Made by a program: the position numbers and the translations under genes. The notes below the pieces were generated by a model that was given only the letters and a program-made list of their open reading frames with translations, was not told the origin of the DNA and did not search any database. From assembly GCF_046630445.1 (NCBI RefSeq), contig NC_092341.1, positions 30,704,001-30,768,000 on the forward strand: 64,000 nucleotides of DNA. Reading direction: 5' to 3'. The DNA is from Rutidosis leptorrhynchoides (lineage: Eukaryota > Streptophyta > Magnoliopsida > Asterales > Asteraceae). The first letter of the stretch is position 1. Each line of letters starts with the position of its first letter. Below, one piece after another: positions 1 to 9,828 of this stretch.

Positions 1-3000
1 ATTACATAATGGTTTACAATACAAATATGTTACAACAAAATAAGTTTCTTGAATGCAGTTTTTACACAATATCATACAAGCATGGACTCCAAATCTCGTC
101 CTTATTTAAGTATGCGACAGCGGAAGCTCTTAATAATCACCTGAGAATAAACATGCTTAAAACGTCAACAAAAATGTTGGTGAGTTATAGGTTTAACCTA
201 TATATATCAAATCATAATAATAGACCACAAGATTTCATATTTCAATACACATCCCATACATAGAGATAAAAATCATTCATATGGTGAACACCTGGTAACC
301 GACATTAACAAGATGCATATATAAGAATATCCCCATCATTCCGGGACACCCTTCGGATATGATATAAATTTCGAAGTACTAAAGCATCCGGTACGTTGGA
401 TGGGGTTTGTTAAGCCCAATAGATCTATCTTTAGGATTCGCGTCAATTAGGGTGTCTGTTCCCTAATTCTTAGATTACCAGACTTAATAAAAAGGGGCAT
501 ATTCGATTTCGATAATTCAACCATAGAATGTAGTTTCACGTACTTGTGTCTATTTTGTAAATCATTTATAAAACCTGCATTTATTCTCATCCCAAAAATA
601 TTAGATTTTAAAAGTGGGACTATAACTCACTTTCACAGATTTTTACTTCGTCGGGAAGTAAGACTTGGCCACTAGTTGATTCACGAACCTATAACAATAT
701 ATACATATATATCAAAGTATGTTCAAAATATATTTACAACACTTTTAATATATTTTGATGTTTTAAGTTTATTAAGTCAGCTGTCCTCGTTAGTAACCTA
801 CAACTAGTTGTCCACAGTTAGATGTACAGAAATAAATCGATAAATATTATCTTGAATCAATCCACGACCCAGTGTATACGTATCTTAGTATTGATCACAA
901 CTCAAACTATATATATTTTGGAATCAACCTCAACCATGTATAGCTAACTCCAACATTCACATATAGAGTGTCTATGGTTGTTCCGAAATATATATAGATG
1001 TGTCGACATGATAGGTCGAAACATTGTATACGTGTCTATGGTATCTCAAGATTACATAATATACAATACAAGTTGATTAAGTTATGGTTGGAATAGATTT
1101 GTTACCAATTTTCACGTAGCTAAAATGAGAAAAATTATCCAATCTTGTTTTACCCATAACTTCTTCATTTTAAATCCGTTTTGAGTGAATCAAATTGCTA
1201 TGGTTTCATATTGAACTCTATTTTATGAATCTAAAAAGAAAAAGTATAGGTTTATAGTCGGAAAAATAAGTTACAAGTCGTTTTTGTAAAGGTAGTCATT
1301 TCAGTCGAAAGAACGACGTCTAGATGACCATTTTAGAAAATATACTTCCACTTTGAGTTTAACCATAATTTTTGGATATAGTTTCATGTTCATAATAAAA
1401 ATCATTTTCCCAGAATAACAACTTTTAAATCAAAGTTTATCATAGTTTTTAATTAACTAACCCAAAACAGCCCGCGGTGTTACTACGACGGCGTAAATCC
1501 GGTTTTACGGTGTTTTTCGTGTTTCCAGGTTTTAAATCATTAAGTTAGCATATCATATAGATATAGAACATGTGTTTAGTTGATTTTAAAAGTCAAGTTA
1601 GAAGGATTAACTTTTATTTGCGAACAAGTTTAGAATTAACTAAACTATGTTATAGTGATTACAAGTTTAAACCTTCGAATAAGATAGCTTTATATGTATG
1701 AATAGAGTGATGTTATGAACATAATTACTACCTCAAGTTCCTTGGATAAACCTACTAGAAATGAGAAAAATAGATCTAACTTCAAAGGATCCTTGGATGG
1801 CTTGAAAGTTCTTGAAGCAGAATCATGACACGAAAACAATTTCAAGTAAGATTTCCACTCGAAATAAGATTGTTATAGTTATAGAAATTGAATTAAAGTT
1901 TGAATATGATTATTACCTTGTATTAGAAAGATAACCTACTGTAAGTAACAAAGGTTTCTTGATCTTGGATGATTACTTGGAATGGATTTAGAAAACTTGG
2001 AAGTAAACTTGCAATCTTGGAAGTATTCTTGATTTTATGAAACTAGAACTTTTGGAATTTATGAAGAACACTTAGAACTTGAAGATAGAACTTGAGAGAG
2101 ATCAATTAGATGGAGAAAATTGAAGAATGAAAGTGTTTGTAGGTGTTTTTGGTCGTTGGTGTATGGATTAGATATAAAGGATATGTAATTTTGTTTTCAT
2201 GTAAATAAGTCATGAATGATTACTCATATTTTTGTAATTTTATGATATATTTCATGCTAGTTGCCAAATGATGGTTCCCACATGTGTTAGGTGACTCACA
2301 TGGGCTGCTAAGAGCTGATCATTGGAGTGTATATACCAATAGTACATACATCTAAAAGCTGTGTATTGTACGAGTACGAATACGGGTGCATACGAGTAGA
2401 ATTGTTGATGAAACTGAACGAGGATGTAATTGTAAGCATTTTTGTTACGTAGAAGTATTTTGATAAGTGTCTTGAAGTCTTTCAAAAGTGTATGAATACA
2501 TATTAAAACACTACATGTATATACATTTTAACTGAGTCATTAAGTCATCGTTAGTCGTTACATGTAAATGTTGTTTTGAAACCTTTAGGTTAACGATCTT
2601 GTTGAATGTTATTAACCCATTGTTTATTATAACAAATGAGATGTTAAATTGTTATATTATCATGATATTATGATATATAATATATCTTAGTATGATATAT
2701 ATACAGTTAAATGCCGTTACAACGATAATCGTTACATATATGTCTCGTTTCGAAATCATTAAGTTAGTAGTCTTATTTTTACATATGTATTTCATTGTTA
2801 ATACACTAAATAATATATTTACTTATCATTTAACATAATTAACCAAGTGTATCAATATCTTAATATGATTCATATGTACCTAGTAAGACGTTGTTATAAC
2901 GATAATCGTTATATATATCATTTTCGAGTTTCTTAAATTAATAGTCTCATTTTTATGTATATAAGTCATTGTTAAAATACCTAATGAGATACATACTTAT

Positions 3001-3233
3001 AATAAAATCATGTTAACTATATATATAACCATATATATGTCATCATATAGTTTTTACAAGTTTTAACGTTCGTGAATCACCGGTCAACTTGGGTGGTCAA
3101 TTGTCTATATGAAACCTATTTCAATTAATCAAGTCTTAACAAGTTTGATTGCTTAACATGTTGGAAACACTTAATCATGTAAATATCAATTTCATTTAAT
3201 ATATATAAACATGGAAAAGTTCGGGTCACTACA
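1..3233 (-). repeat. 3' LTR of TE-A (cut by window start)
   Basis: Position 1 corresponds to 10034 in the other LTR. The end at 3233 (plus-strand ...CACTACA) is the TGTAGTG start of the LTR on the element strand. It contains a 77-codon minus ORF (2252-2485) also present in two other LTR copies, and tandem degenerate units of about 180 bp with palindromes at 2721-2733 and 2896-2912. No host gene lies in it. Confidence 0.95.
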
Positions 3234-3250
3234 GTACCTACCCGTTAAAT
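3234..3250 (-). promoter_or_regulatory. Polypurine tract region of TE-A
   Basis: On the element strand the LTR is directly preceded by ATTTAACGGGTAGGTAC, the expected place for plus-strand priming. It is only moderately purine-rich. The same tract precedes the LTR of TE-B at 34936. Confidence 0.6.
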
Positions 3251-3268
3251 ATATTTCGTCCCGAAATT

Positions 3269-5401
3269 TTAAGCTGTTGGAGGTGTTGACGTATCTTCTG
3301 GAAATAAATGCGGGTATTTCTTCTTCATCTGATCTTCACGCTCCCAGGTGAACTCGGGTCCTCTACGAGCATTCCATCGAACCTTAACAATCGGTATCTT
3401 GTTTTGTTTAAGTCTCTTAACCTCACGATCCATTATTTCGACGGGTTCTTCAATGAATTGAAGTTTTTCATTGATTTGGATTTCATCTAACGGAATAGTG
3501 AGATCTTCTTTAGCAAAACATTTCTTCAAATTCGAGACGTGGAAAGTGTTATGTACAGCCGTGAGTTGTTGAGGTAACTCAAGTCGGTAAGCTACTGGTC
3601 CGACACGATCAATAATCTTGAATGGTCCAATATACCTTGGATTTAATTTCCCTCGTTTACCAAATCGAACAACGCCTTTCCAAGGTGCAACTTTAAGCAT
3701 GACCATCTCTCCAATTTCAAATTCTATATCTTTTCTTTTAATGTCAGCGTAGCTCTTTTGTCGACTTTGGGCGGTTTTCAACCGTTGTTGAATTTGGATG
3801 ATCTTCTCGGTAGTTTCTTGTATAATCTCCGGACCCGTAATCTGTCTATCCCCCACTTCACTCCAACAAATCGGAGACCTGCACTTTCTACCATAAAGTG
3901 CTTCAAACGGCGCCATCTCAATGCTTGAATGGTAGCTGTTGTTGTAGGAAAATTCTACTAAAAGTAGATGTCGATCCCAACTGTTTCCGAAATCAATAAC
4001 ACATGCTCGTAGCATGTCTTCAAGAGTTTGTATCGTCCTTTCGCTCTGCCCATCAGTTTGTGGATGATAGGCAGTACTCATGTCTAGACGAGTTCCTAAT
4101 GCTTGCTGTAATGTCTGCCAGAATCTTGAAATAAATCTGCCATCCCTATCAGAGATAATAGAGATTGGTATTCCATGTCTGGAGATGACTTCCTTCAAAT
4201 ACAGTCGTGCTAACTTCTCCATCTTGTCATCTTCTCTTATTGGCAGGAAGTGTGCTGATTTGGTGAGACGATCAACTATTACCCAAATAGTATCAAAACC
4301 ACTTGCAGTCCTTGGCAATTTAGTGATGAAATCCATGGTAATGTTTTCCCATTTCCATTCCGGGATTTCGGGTTGTTGAAGTAGACCTGATGGTTTCTGA
4401 TGCTCAGCTTTGACCTTAGAACACGTCAAACATTCTCCTACGTATTTAGCAACATCGGCTTTCATACCCGGCAACCAAAAATGTTTCTTGAGATCCTTGT
4501 ACATCTTCCCCGTTCCAGGATGTATTGAGTATCTGGTTTTATGAGCTTCTCTAAGTACCATTTCTCTCATATCTCCAAATTTTGGTACCCAAATCCTTTC
4601 AGCCCTATACCGGGTTCCGTCTTCCCGAATATTAAGATGCTTCTCCGATCCTTTGGGTATTTCATCCTTTAAATTTCCCTCTTTTAAAACTCCTTGTTGC
4701 GCCTCCTTTATTTGAGTAGTAAGGTTATTATGAATCATTATATTCATAGATTTTACTCGAATGGGTTCTCTGTCCTTCCTGCTCAAGGCATCGGCTACCA
4801 CATTTGCCTTCCCCGGGTGGTAACGAATCTCAAAGTCGTAATCATTCAATAATTCAATCCACCTACGCTGCCTCATATTCAGTTGTTTCTGATTAAATAT
4901 GTGTTGAAGACTTTTGTGGTCGGTATATATAATACTTTTGACCCCATATAAGTAGTGCCTCCAAGTCTTTAATGTAAAAACAACCGCGCCTAATTCCAAA
5001 TCATGCGTCGTATAATTTTGTTCGTGAATCTTCAATTGTCTAGACGCATAAGCAATCACCTTCGTTCGTTGCATTAATACACAACCGAGACCTTGCTTTG
5101 ATGCGTCACAATAAATCACAAAATCATCATTCCCTTCAGGCAATGACAATATAGGTGCCGTAGTTAGCTTTTTCTTCAATAACTGAAACGCTTTCTCTTG
5201 TTCATCATTCCATTCAAATTTCTTCCCTTTATGCGTTAATGCAGTCAAGGGTTTTGCTATTCTGGAAAAGTCTTGGATGAACCTTCTGTAGTAACCAGCT
5301 AGTCCTAAAAACTGGCGTATGTGTTTCGGAGTTTTCGAGGTTTTCCACTTTTCAACAGTTTCTATCTTTGCCGGATCCACCTTAATACCTTCTTTGTTCA
5401 C
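3269..5401 (-). pseudogene. TE-A pol, 3' part: RNase H, integrase, chromodomain
   Basis: This 710-residue open stretch continues the pol frame after an in-frame stop at 5417-5419. It starts in the RT thumb/connection (GLAGYYRRF near residue 32). RNase H follows ([10 protein letters not shown] near 95, TDHKSLQ near 160). The integrase zinc finger has His near 287 and 294 and CLTC near 322-325. The DDE core has D near 357 (MDFITKLP), D near 416 (ISDRDG) and E near 451 (GQSER), the usual D-35-E spacing. A chromodomain-like tail (about 655-705, [14 protein letters not shown]) would target integration to chromatin. The start at 5401 is arbitrary because translation would have come from gag-pol. 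The catalytic residues are all present; only the upstream stops disable it. Confidence 0.92.
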
Positions 5402-5416
5402 TATGTGACCGAGGAA

Positions 5417-6532
5417 TTAAACTTCTTCCAACCAAAATGCACACTTTGAAAACTTAGCATACAATTCTTCCTTCCTCAATACTTCTAACACCTTTCTCAA
5501 ATGTTCACCGTGTTCTTGGTCATTCTTTGAGTAAATAAGTATGTCATCAATGAAAACAATGACAAACTTGTCAAGGTATGGTCCACACACTCGGTTCATA
5601 AGGTCCATGAACACAGCTGGTGCATTAGTTAAACCAAACGGCATGACCATAAACTCGTAATGACCGTAACGTGTTCTGAAAGCAGTCTTTGGAATATCAT
5701 CTTCTTTCACCCGCATTTGATGATACCCGGAACGTAAGTCAATCTTTGAATAAACAGACGAGCCTTGTAGTTGATCAAATAAGTCGTCGATTCTCGGTAG
5801 TGGGTAGCGGTTATTGATGGTAAGTTTGTTCAACTCTCGGTAGTCGATACACAACCTGAATGTACCATCTTTCTTCTTGACAAACAAAACAGGAGCTCCC
5901 CACGGTGATGTGCTTGGTCGAATGAAACCACGCTCTAAAAGTTCTTGTAATTGGCTTTGCAGTTCTTTCATCTCGCTGGGTGCGAGTCTGTAAGGAGCAC
6001 GAGCTATTGGTGCAGCTCCTGGTACAAGATCTATTTGAAATTCAACCGATCGATGTGGAGGTAATCCCGGTAATTCTTTCGGAAATACATCGGGAAATTC
6101 TTTTGCAATGGGAACATCATTGATGCTCTTTTCTTCAGTTTGTACTTTCTCGACGTGTACTAGAATAGCATAGCAACCTTTTCTTATTAGTTTTTGTGCC
6201 TTCAAATTACTAATAAGATGTAGCTTCGTGTTGCCCTTTTCTCCGTACACCATTAAGGGTTTTCCTTTTTCTCGTATAATGCGAATTGCATTTTTGTAAC
6301 AAACGATCTCTGCTTTCACTTCTTTCAACCAGTCCATACCGATTATCACATCAAAACTCCCTAACTCTACTGGTATCAAATCAATCTTAAATGTTTCGCT
6401 AACCAGTTTAATTTCTCGATCCCGACATATATTATCTGCTGAAATTAATTTACCATTTGCTAATTCGAGTAAAAATTTACTATCCAAAGGCGTCAATGGA
6501 CAACTTAATTTATCACAAAAATCTCTACTCAT
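5417..6532 (-). pseudogene. TE-A pol, middle part: protease remainder and reverse transcriptase
   Basis: This piece of 371 residues lies in the same frame between two nonsense codons. It begins just after the protease active site, and GMDWL near residue 70 is the usual flap-side motif of gypsy proteases. RT begins near residue 165. Key blocks are [13 protein letters not shown] (about 228-240), [10 protein letters not shown] (about 263) and the catalytic FIDD (about 327-330). The upstream stop replaces the Ser codon of the protease Asp-Ser-Gly triad (TCG to TAG). The downstream stop is CAA to TAA inside a valine-glutamine-phenylalanine motif. TE-B has sense codons at both places, so both stops are private to TE-A. 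Confidence 0.92.
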
Positions 6533-6550
6533 ATAGCTTCTATCCGCACC

Positions 6551-7882
6551 CTAATCAAATAAAACGTAAGCAGATTTATTGTCAATAAGAAACGTACCCG
6601 TAACAAGCTCCGGGTCTTCCTGTGCCTCTACCGCATTAATATTGAAAACTCTTCCGCGGCCTTGTCCATTTGTGTTCTCCTGGTTCGGGCAATTTCTAAT
6701 AATGTGGCCCGGTTTTCCACATTTATAACAAACTACATTGGCATAACTTGCTCCGACACTACTTGCTCCGCCATTACTCGTTCCGACACCATTTGTTCCT
6801 TTCGTTCTGTTAACCCATGGTCCGTAGACCTCACACTTCGTCGCGCTATGACCATTTCTTTTACACTTGTTGCAAAATTTGGTGCAGAACCCCGAGTGAT
6901 ACTTTTCACACCTTTGGCATAGCTGCTTCTGATTGTTGTTGTTGTTGCGGTTGTTATTGTTGTTGGGATGATTGTTGTAGTTGCTGTTGTTGTTGTTGTT
7001 GTTGTTGTTGTTGGGCCGTTTGTTGTAGTTGCGATTGATGTTGCGATTGTTGGTATAATTGTTGCGATTATTATTGTAATTGCTGTTGTTGTTGTATTGG
7101 TGATTCTTATCACCGTTTTCCTCCCACTTTCTTTTGACTTGCTTCACATTGGCCTCTTCAGCTGTCTGTTCTTTAATTCTTTCCTCAATCTGGTTCACTA
7201 GTTTGTGAGCCATTCTACATGCCTGTTGTATGGAGGCGGGCTCGTGTGAACTTATATCTTCTTGGATTCTTTCCGGTAATCCTTTCATAAACGCGTCGAT
7301 CTTCTCTTCCTCATCTTCGAACGCTCCCGGACACAATAGGCACAATTCTGTGAATCGTCTTGCGTACGTGGTAATATCAAATCCTTGGGTTCGTAACCCT
7401 CTAAGTTCTGTCTTGAGCTTATTGACCTCGGTTCTGGGACGGTACTTCTCGTTCATCAAGTGCTTGAATGCTGACCACGGTAGTGCGTACGCATCATCTT
7501 GTCCCACTTGCTCTAGATAGGTATTCCACCATGTTAACGCAGAACCTGTGAAGGTATGCGTAGCGTACTTCACTTTGTCCTCTTCAGTACACTTACTTAT
7601 GGCAAACACCGATTCGACCTTCTCGGTCCACCGTTTCAATCCGATCGGTCCTTCGGTTCCATCAAATTCCAAAGGTTTGCAGGCAGTGAATTCTTTGTAG
7701 GTACATCCTACACGATTTCCTGTACTGCTAGATCCAAGGTTATTGTTGGTATGTAGCGCAGCCTGTACTGCGGCGATGTTTGAAGCTAGAAAAGTACGGA
7801 ATTCCTCTTCATTCATATTCACGGTGTGTCGAGTAGTCGGTGCCATTTCCTTCAAAATAGTCAAATGGAACAAGTTAATCAT
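6551..7882 (-). CDS. TE-A gag polyprotein (capsid and zinc knuckles)
   Basis: Gag packages the element RNA into virus-like particles. The 443-residue frame holds a retrotransposon gag capsid domain (about 70-245; [29 protein letters not shown]), an Asn-rich linker (about 265-315), a Cys-rich segment near 320-350 ([23 protein letters not shown]) and a CCHC knuckle at about 385-398 ([14 protein letters not shown]). The frame ends at a stop inside the protease DSG motif, so gag and pol were one continuous reading frame. The first ATG gives MINLF; a second Met at residue 13 (MAPTTR, 7846) looks like the family start. The Asn linker is encoded by GTT/TTG-type triplets and differs in length from TE-B. 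Confidence 0.92.
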   Translation of the reverse strand: MINLFHLTILKEMAPTTRHTVNMNEEEFRTFLASNIAAVQAALHTNNNLGSSSTGNRVGCTYKEFTACKPLEFDGTEGPIGLKRWTEKVESVFAISKCTEEDKVKYATHTFTGSALTWWNTYLEQVGQDDAYALPWSAFKHLMNEKYRPRTEVNKLKTELRGLRTQGFDITTYARRFTELCLLCPGAFEDEEEKIDAFMKGLPERIQEDISSHEPASIQQACRMAHKLVNQIEERIKEQTAEEANVKQVKRKWEENGDKNHQYNNNSNYNNNRNNYTNNRNINRNYNKRPNNNNNNNNNSNYNNHPNNNNNRNNNNNQKQLCQRCEKYHSGFCTKFCNKCKRNGHSATKCEVYGPWVNRTKGTNGVGTSNGGASSVGASYANVVCYKCGKPGHIIRNCPNQENTNGQGRGRVFNINAVEAQEDPELVTGTFLIDNKSAYVLFD

Positions 7883-8187
7883 ACAGAATATTAAGAGTAG
7901 TTAATTGTATTTCGTAGCATAATATGAACTCATTTATAAAAGCTTTTTCTTCATATTAGCGTTTTATAAGTTTAAATTCGGGTAGTACCTACCCGTTAAG
8001 TTCATACTTAGTAGCTAATATACAATTCAACTACTACAATTCTATATGAAAAACTGATTATAATAATATTTCGCGTTCAAACTTTTATACAATATTTTAC
8101 AAACTTACAATACCGCTTATTTTACATAAAGCATGAAATATAGCACACAATAACTTTGATACAAGATAGTTGTGAACATAATTCTAG
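7883..8187 (-). promoter_or_regulatory. Spacer between F-box ORF and gag with an internal PPT-like site
   Basis: There is no ORF here. At 7985-7999 it carries GTACCTACCCGTTAA, matching the PPT next to the 3' LTR, and on its LTR side it is followed by TTCGGGT as at the true LTR border. The same site occurs in TE-B at 39687-39702. It may be a relic of an old PPT-LTR junction. Confidence 0.6.
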
Positions 8188-8871
8188 CTAGTACACAAGT
8201 CGTTCAGCAAAGGCAATAAAGACACATAATTCATACGTCCAGAAACAAGTCATGCATTCTGGTTTTACTAGGACTACTTCCCATCCTTGGTCTTGTGGAA
8301 CATAACCGTTATGGCTGTTGATAAGACAGCGTGTTGTAATGTTTTCAAAGGGACGAGGGTTATGTAATGTCCAACAGTCCCGTAACAATCTAAAAACCTC
8401 ATTTCTTACCCCAATTACCGACTCCGTCACTTGTGGGAACGTTTTGTTTAATAGTTGTAGCCCGATGTTCTTGTTCTCACTTTGGTGAGAAGCGAACATT
8501 ACTAATCCGTAAGCATAACATGCTTCTTTATGTTGCATGTTAGCCGCTTTTTCTAAATCACGAAGTCCAATATTCGGATATATTGAGTCAAAATAATTTC
8601 TTAACCCGTTGCGTAAAATAGCATTTGGGTTCCCCGCAATATATGCGTCAAAGTAAACACATCGTAACTTATGGGTTTCCCAATGTGATATCCCCCATCT
8701 TTCAAACGAAAGTCTCTTATAAACCAAGACATTCTTGGAACGTTCTTTGAATGTCTTACAAACTGATCTCGCCTTAAATAGTTGTGCCGAGGAATTCTGG
8801 CCGACTCTAGACAAGATTTCATCAATCATGTCTCCGGGTAGGTCTCTTAAAATATTGGGTTGTCTATCCAT
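8188..8871 (-). CDS. F-box protein carried by TE-A between LTR and gag
   Basis: This intact 227-residue ORF lies in the same orientation as gag, 305 bp upstream of it. Residues about 8-50 form an F-box (LRDLPGDMIDEILSRVGQNS, then a Phe/Cys-Lys-Thr-Phe core), the Skp1-binding motif of SCF ubiquitin ligases. The rest resembles plant F-box proteins of the At2g35280/At1g67623 type: an alpha-helical middle (KAANMQHKEACYAYGLVMFA, about 110-130, like a Sel1/TPR-type repeat) and a Cys-containing tail. That family link is from memory. F-box genes are not part of the standard gypsy gene set, so this looks like a captured host gene or a long-held passenger. TE-B carries the same ORF with a CAA-to-TAA stop at codon 139, so it was in the common ancestor. 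Substitutions between copies do not obviously favour silent sites. Confidence 0.82.
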   Translation of the reverse strand: MDRQPNILRDLPGDMIDEILSRVGQNSSAQLFKARSVCKTFKERSKNVLVYKRLSFERWGISHWETHKLRCVYFDAYIAGNPNAILRNGLRNYFDSIYPNIGLRDLEKAANMQHKEACYAYGLVMFASHQSENKNIGLQLLNKTFPQVTESVIGVRNEVFRLLRDCWTLHNPRPFENITTRCLINSHNGYVPQDQGWEVVLVKPECMTCFWTYELCVFIAFAERLVY

Positions 8872-9007
8872 TTTGTGTTTTTAAACTGTAAAATAGACAA
8901 GAGTTAGATTCATAAAAAAATACTTATTAATACAAGCAATTTTTACATATATCATAAAGCATAAGAACACTATATTACATATATTACACCACACGAATAC
9001 AACTATC

Positions 9008-9619
9008 TTATTCCGACTCGCTCGTTTCTTCTTCTTCGGTTTTGGTTCGTTTTGCCAAGTTTCTAGAGATATATGATGTTCCCCTAATACGAGCCGTCGT
9101 TGTCCACATTGGTTTAGAAAAACCTGGTGGTTTAGAGGTTCCCGGGTCATTGTTACAACTTAAGGACTTCGGGGGTTGACGATACATATAAAGTTCATCG
9201 GGGTTGGAATTAGATTTCTCTATTTTTATGCCCTTTCCCTTATTATTTTCTTTTGCCTTTTTAAATTCAGTTGGGGTAATTTCTATAACATCATTGGAAT
9301 TCTTGTCGGAATCCGATTCATCGGAGAATTGGTAATCCTCCCAATATTTTGCTTCCTTGGCGGAAACACCATTGACCATAATTAACCTTGGTCAGTTGGT
9401 TGAGGATTTTCTTTTACTTAACCGTTTTATTATTTCCCCCACCGGTTCTATTTCCTCCTCCGGTTCCTCCTCTTCCGGTTCTGATTCTTCTTCCGGTTCC
9501 GACTCTTCTTCCGGTTCCTCTTCGGGAACTTGTGAATCAGTCCACGAATCATTCCAATTTACATTTGACTCTTCATTATTATTAGGTGAGTCAATGGGAC
9601 TTGTTCTAGAGGTAGACAT
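9008..9619 (-). pseudogene. Acidic passenger ORF of TE-A (split by one stop)
   Basis: Two ORFs in one frame (9392-9619, 75 codons; 9008-9379, 123 codons) are separated by a TGA where TE-B has CGA, a C-to-T change at a CpG. The N-terminal part is a Glu/Pro/Ser repeat (EPEEESEPEEE). A basic patch follows (KRLSKRKSS), then an acidic Ser/Asp stretch and a Lys/Arg-rich C-terminus. No conserved domain was recognised and it looks largely disordered. TE-B keeps the downstream part open but has a different stop upstream. It is the first ORF after the PBS. Confidence 0.55.
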
Positions 9620-9814
9620 CTATCACATAATATCAAACGCGTTAAGAGATTAATATATCACATAATATTCACATGTTAAAAATATATAGTTTCCAACAAA
9701 ATTTGTTAAGCAATCATTTTTCAAGTAAACACGGTCGAAGTCCAGACTCACTAAAGCATCCTAACAAACTCGATAAGACACACTAATGCAAAATTCTGGT
9801 TCTCTAAGACCAAC

Positions 9815-9826
9815 GCTCTGATACCA
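9815..9826 (-). promoter_or_regulatory. Primer-binding site of TE-A (initiator Met tRNA)
   Basis: On the element strand TGGTATCAGAGC lies 2 nt downstream of the 5' LTR. This is complementary to the 3' end of plant initiator methionine tRNA and fixes the element's direction. Confidence 0.9.
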
Positions 9827-9828
9827 AC

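Noticed and set aside
2252-2485. 77-codon minus-strand ORF present in three LTR copies (also 12285 and 43976)
   Set aside because: Its conservation is explained by LTR identity; the fourth copy is broken and no domain is visible, so I do not call it a gene.
6900-7100. Trinucleotide GTT/TTG tract as an independent microsatellite
   Set aside because: It is the coding sequence of the Asn-rich gag linker.
6733-7113. Thr/Ile-rich and Val-rich ORFs over the gag Asn-repeat (also at 38429-38903)
   Set aside because: Other-frame shadows of the AAC/AAT repeat in gag.
9430-9540. Possible CRISPR-like short repeats (TCTTCCGGTTC units)
   Set aside because: Degenerate codon repeats of the Glu/Pro-rich passenger ORF in a plant genome; no spacers.
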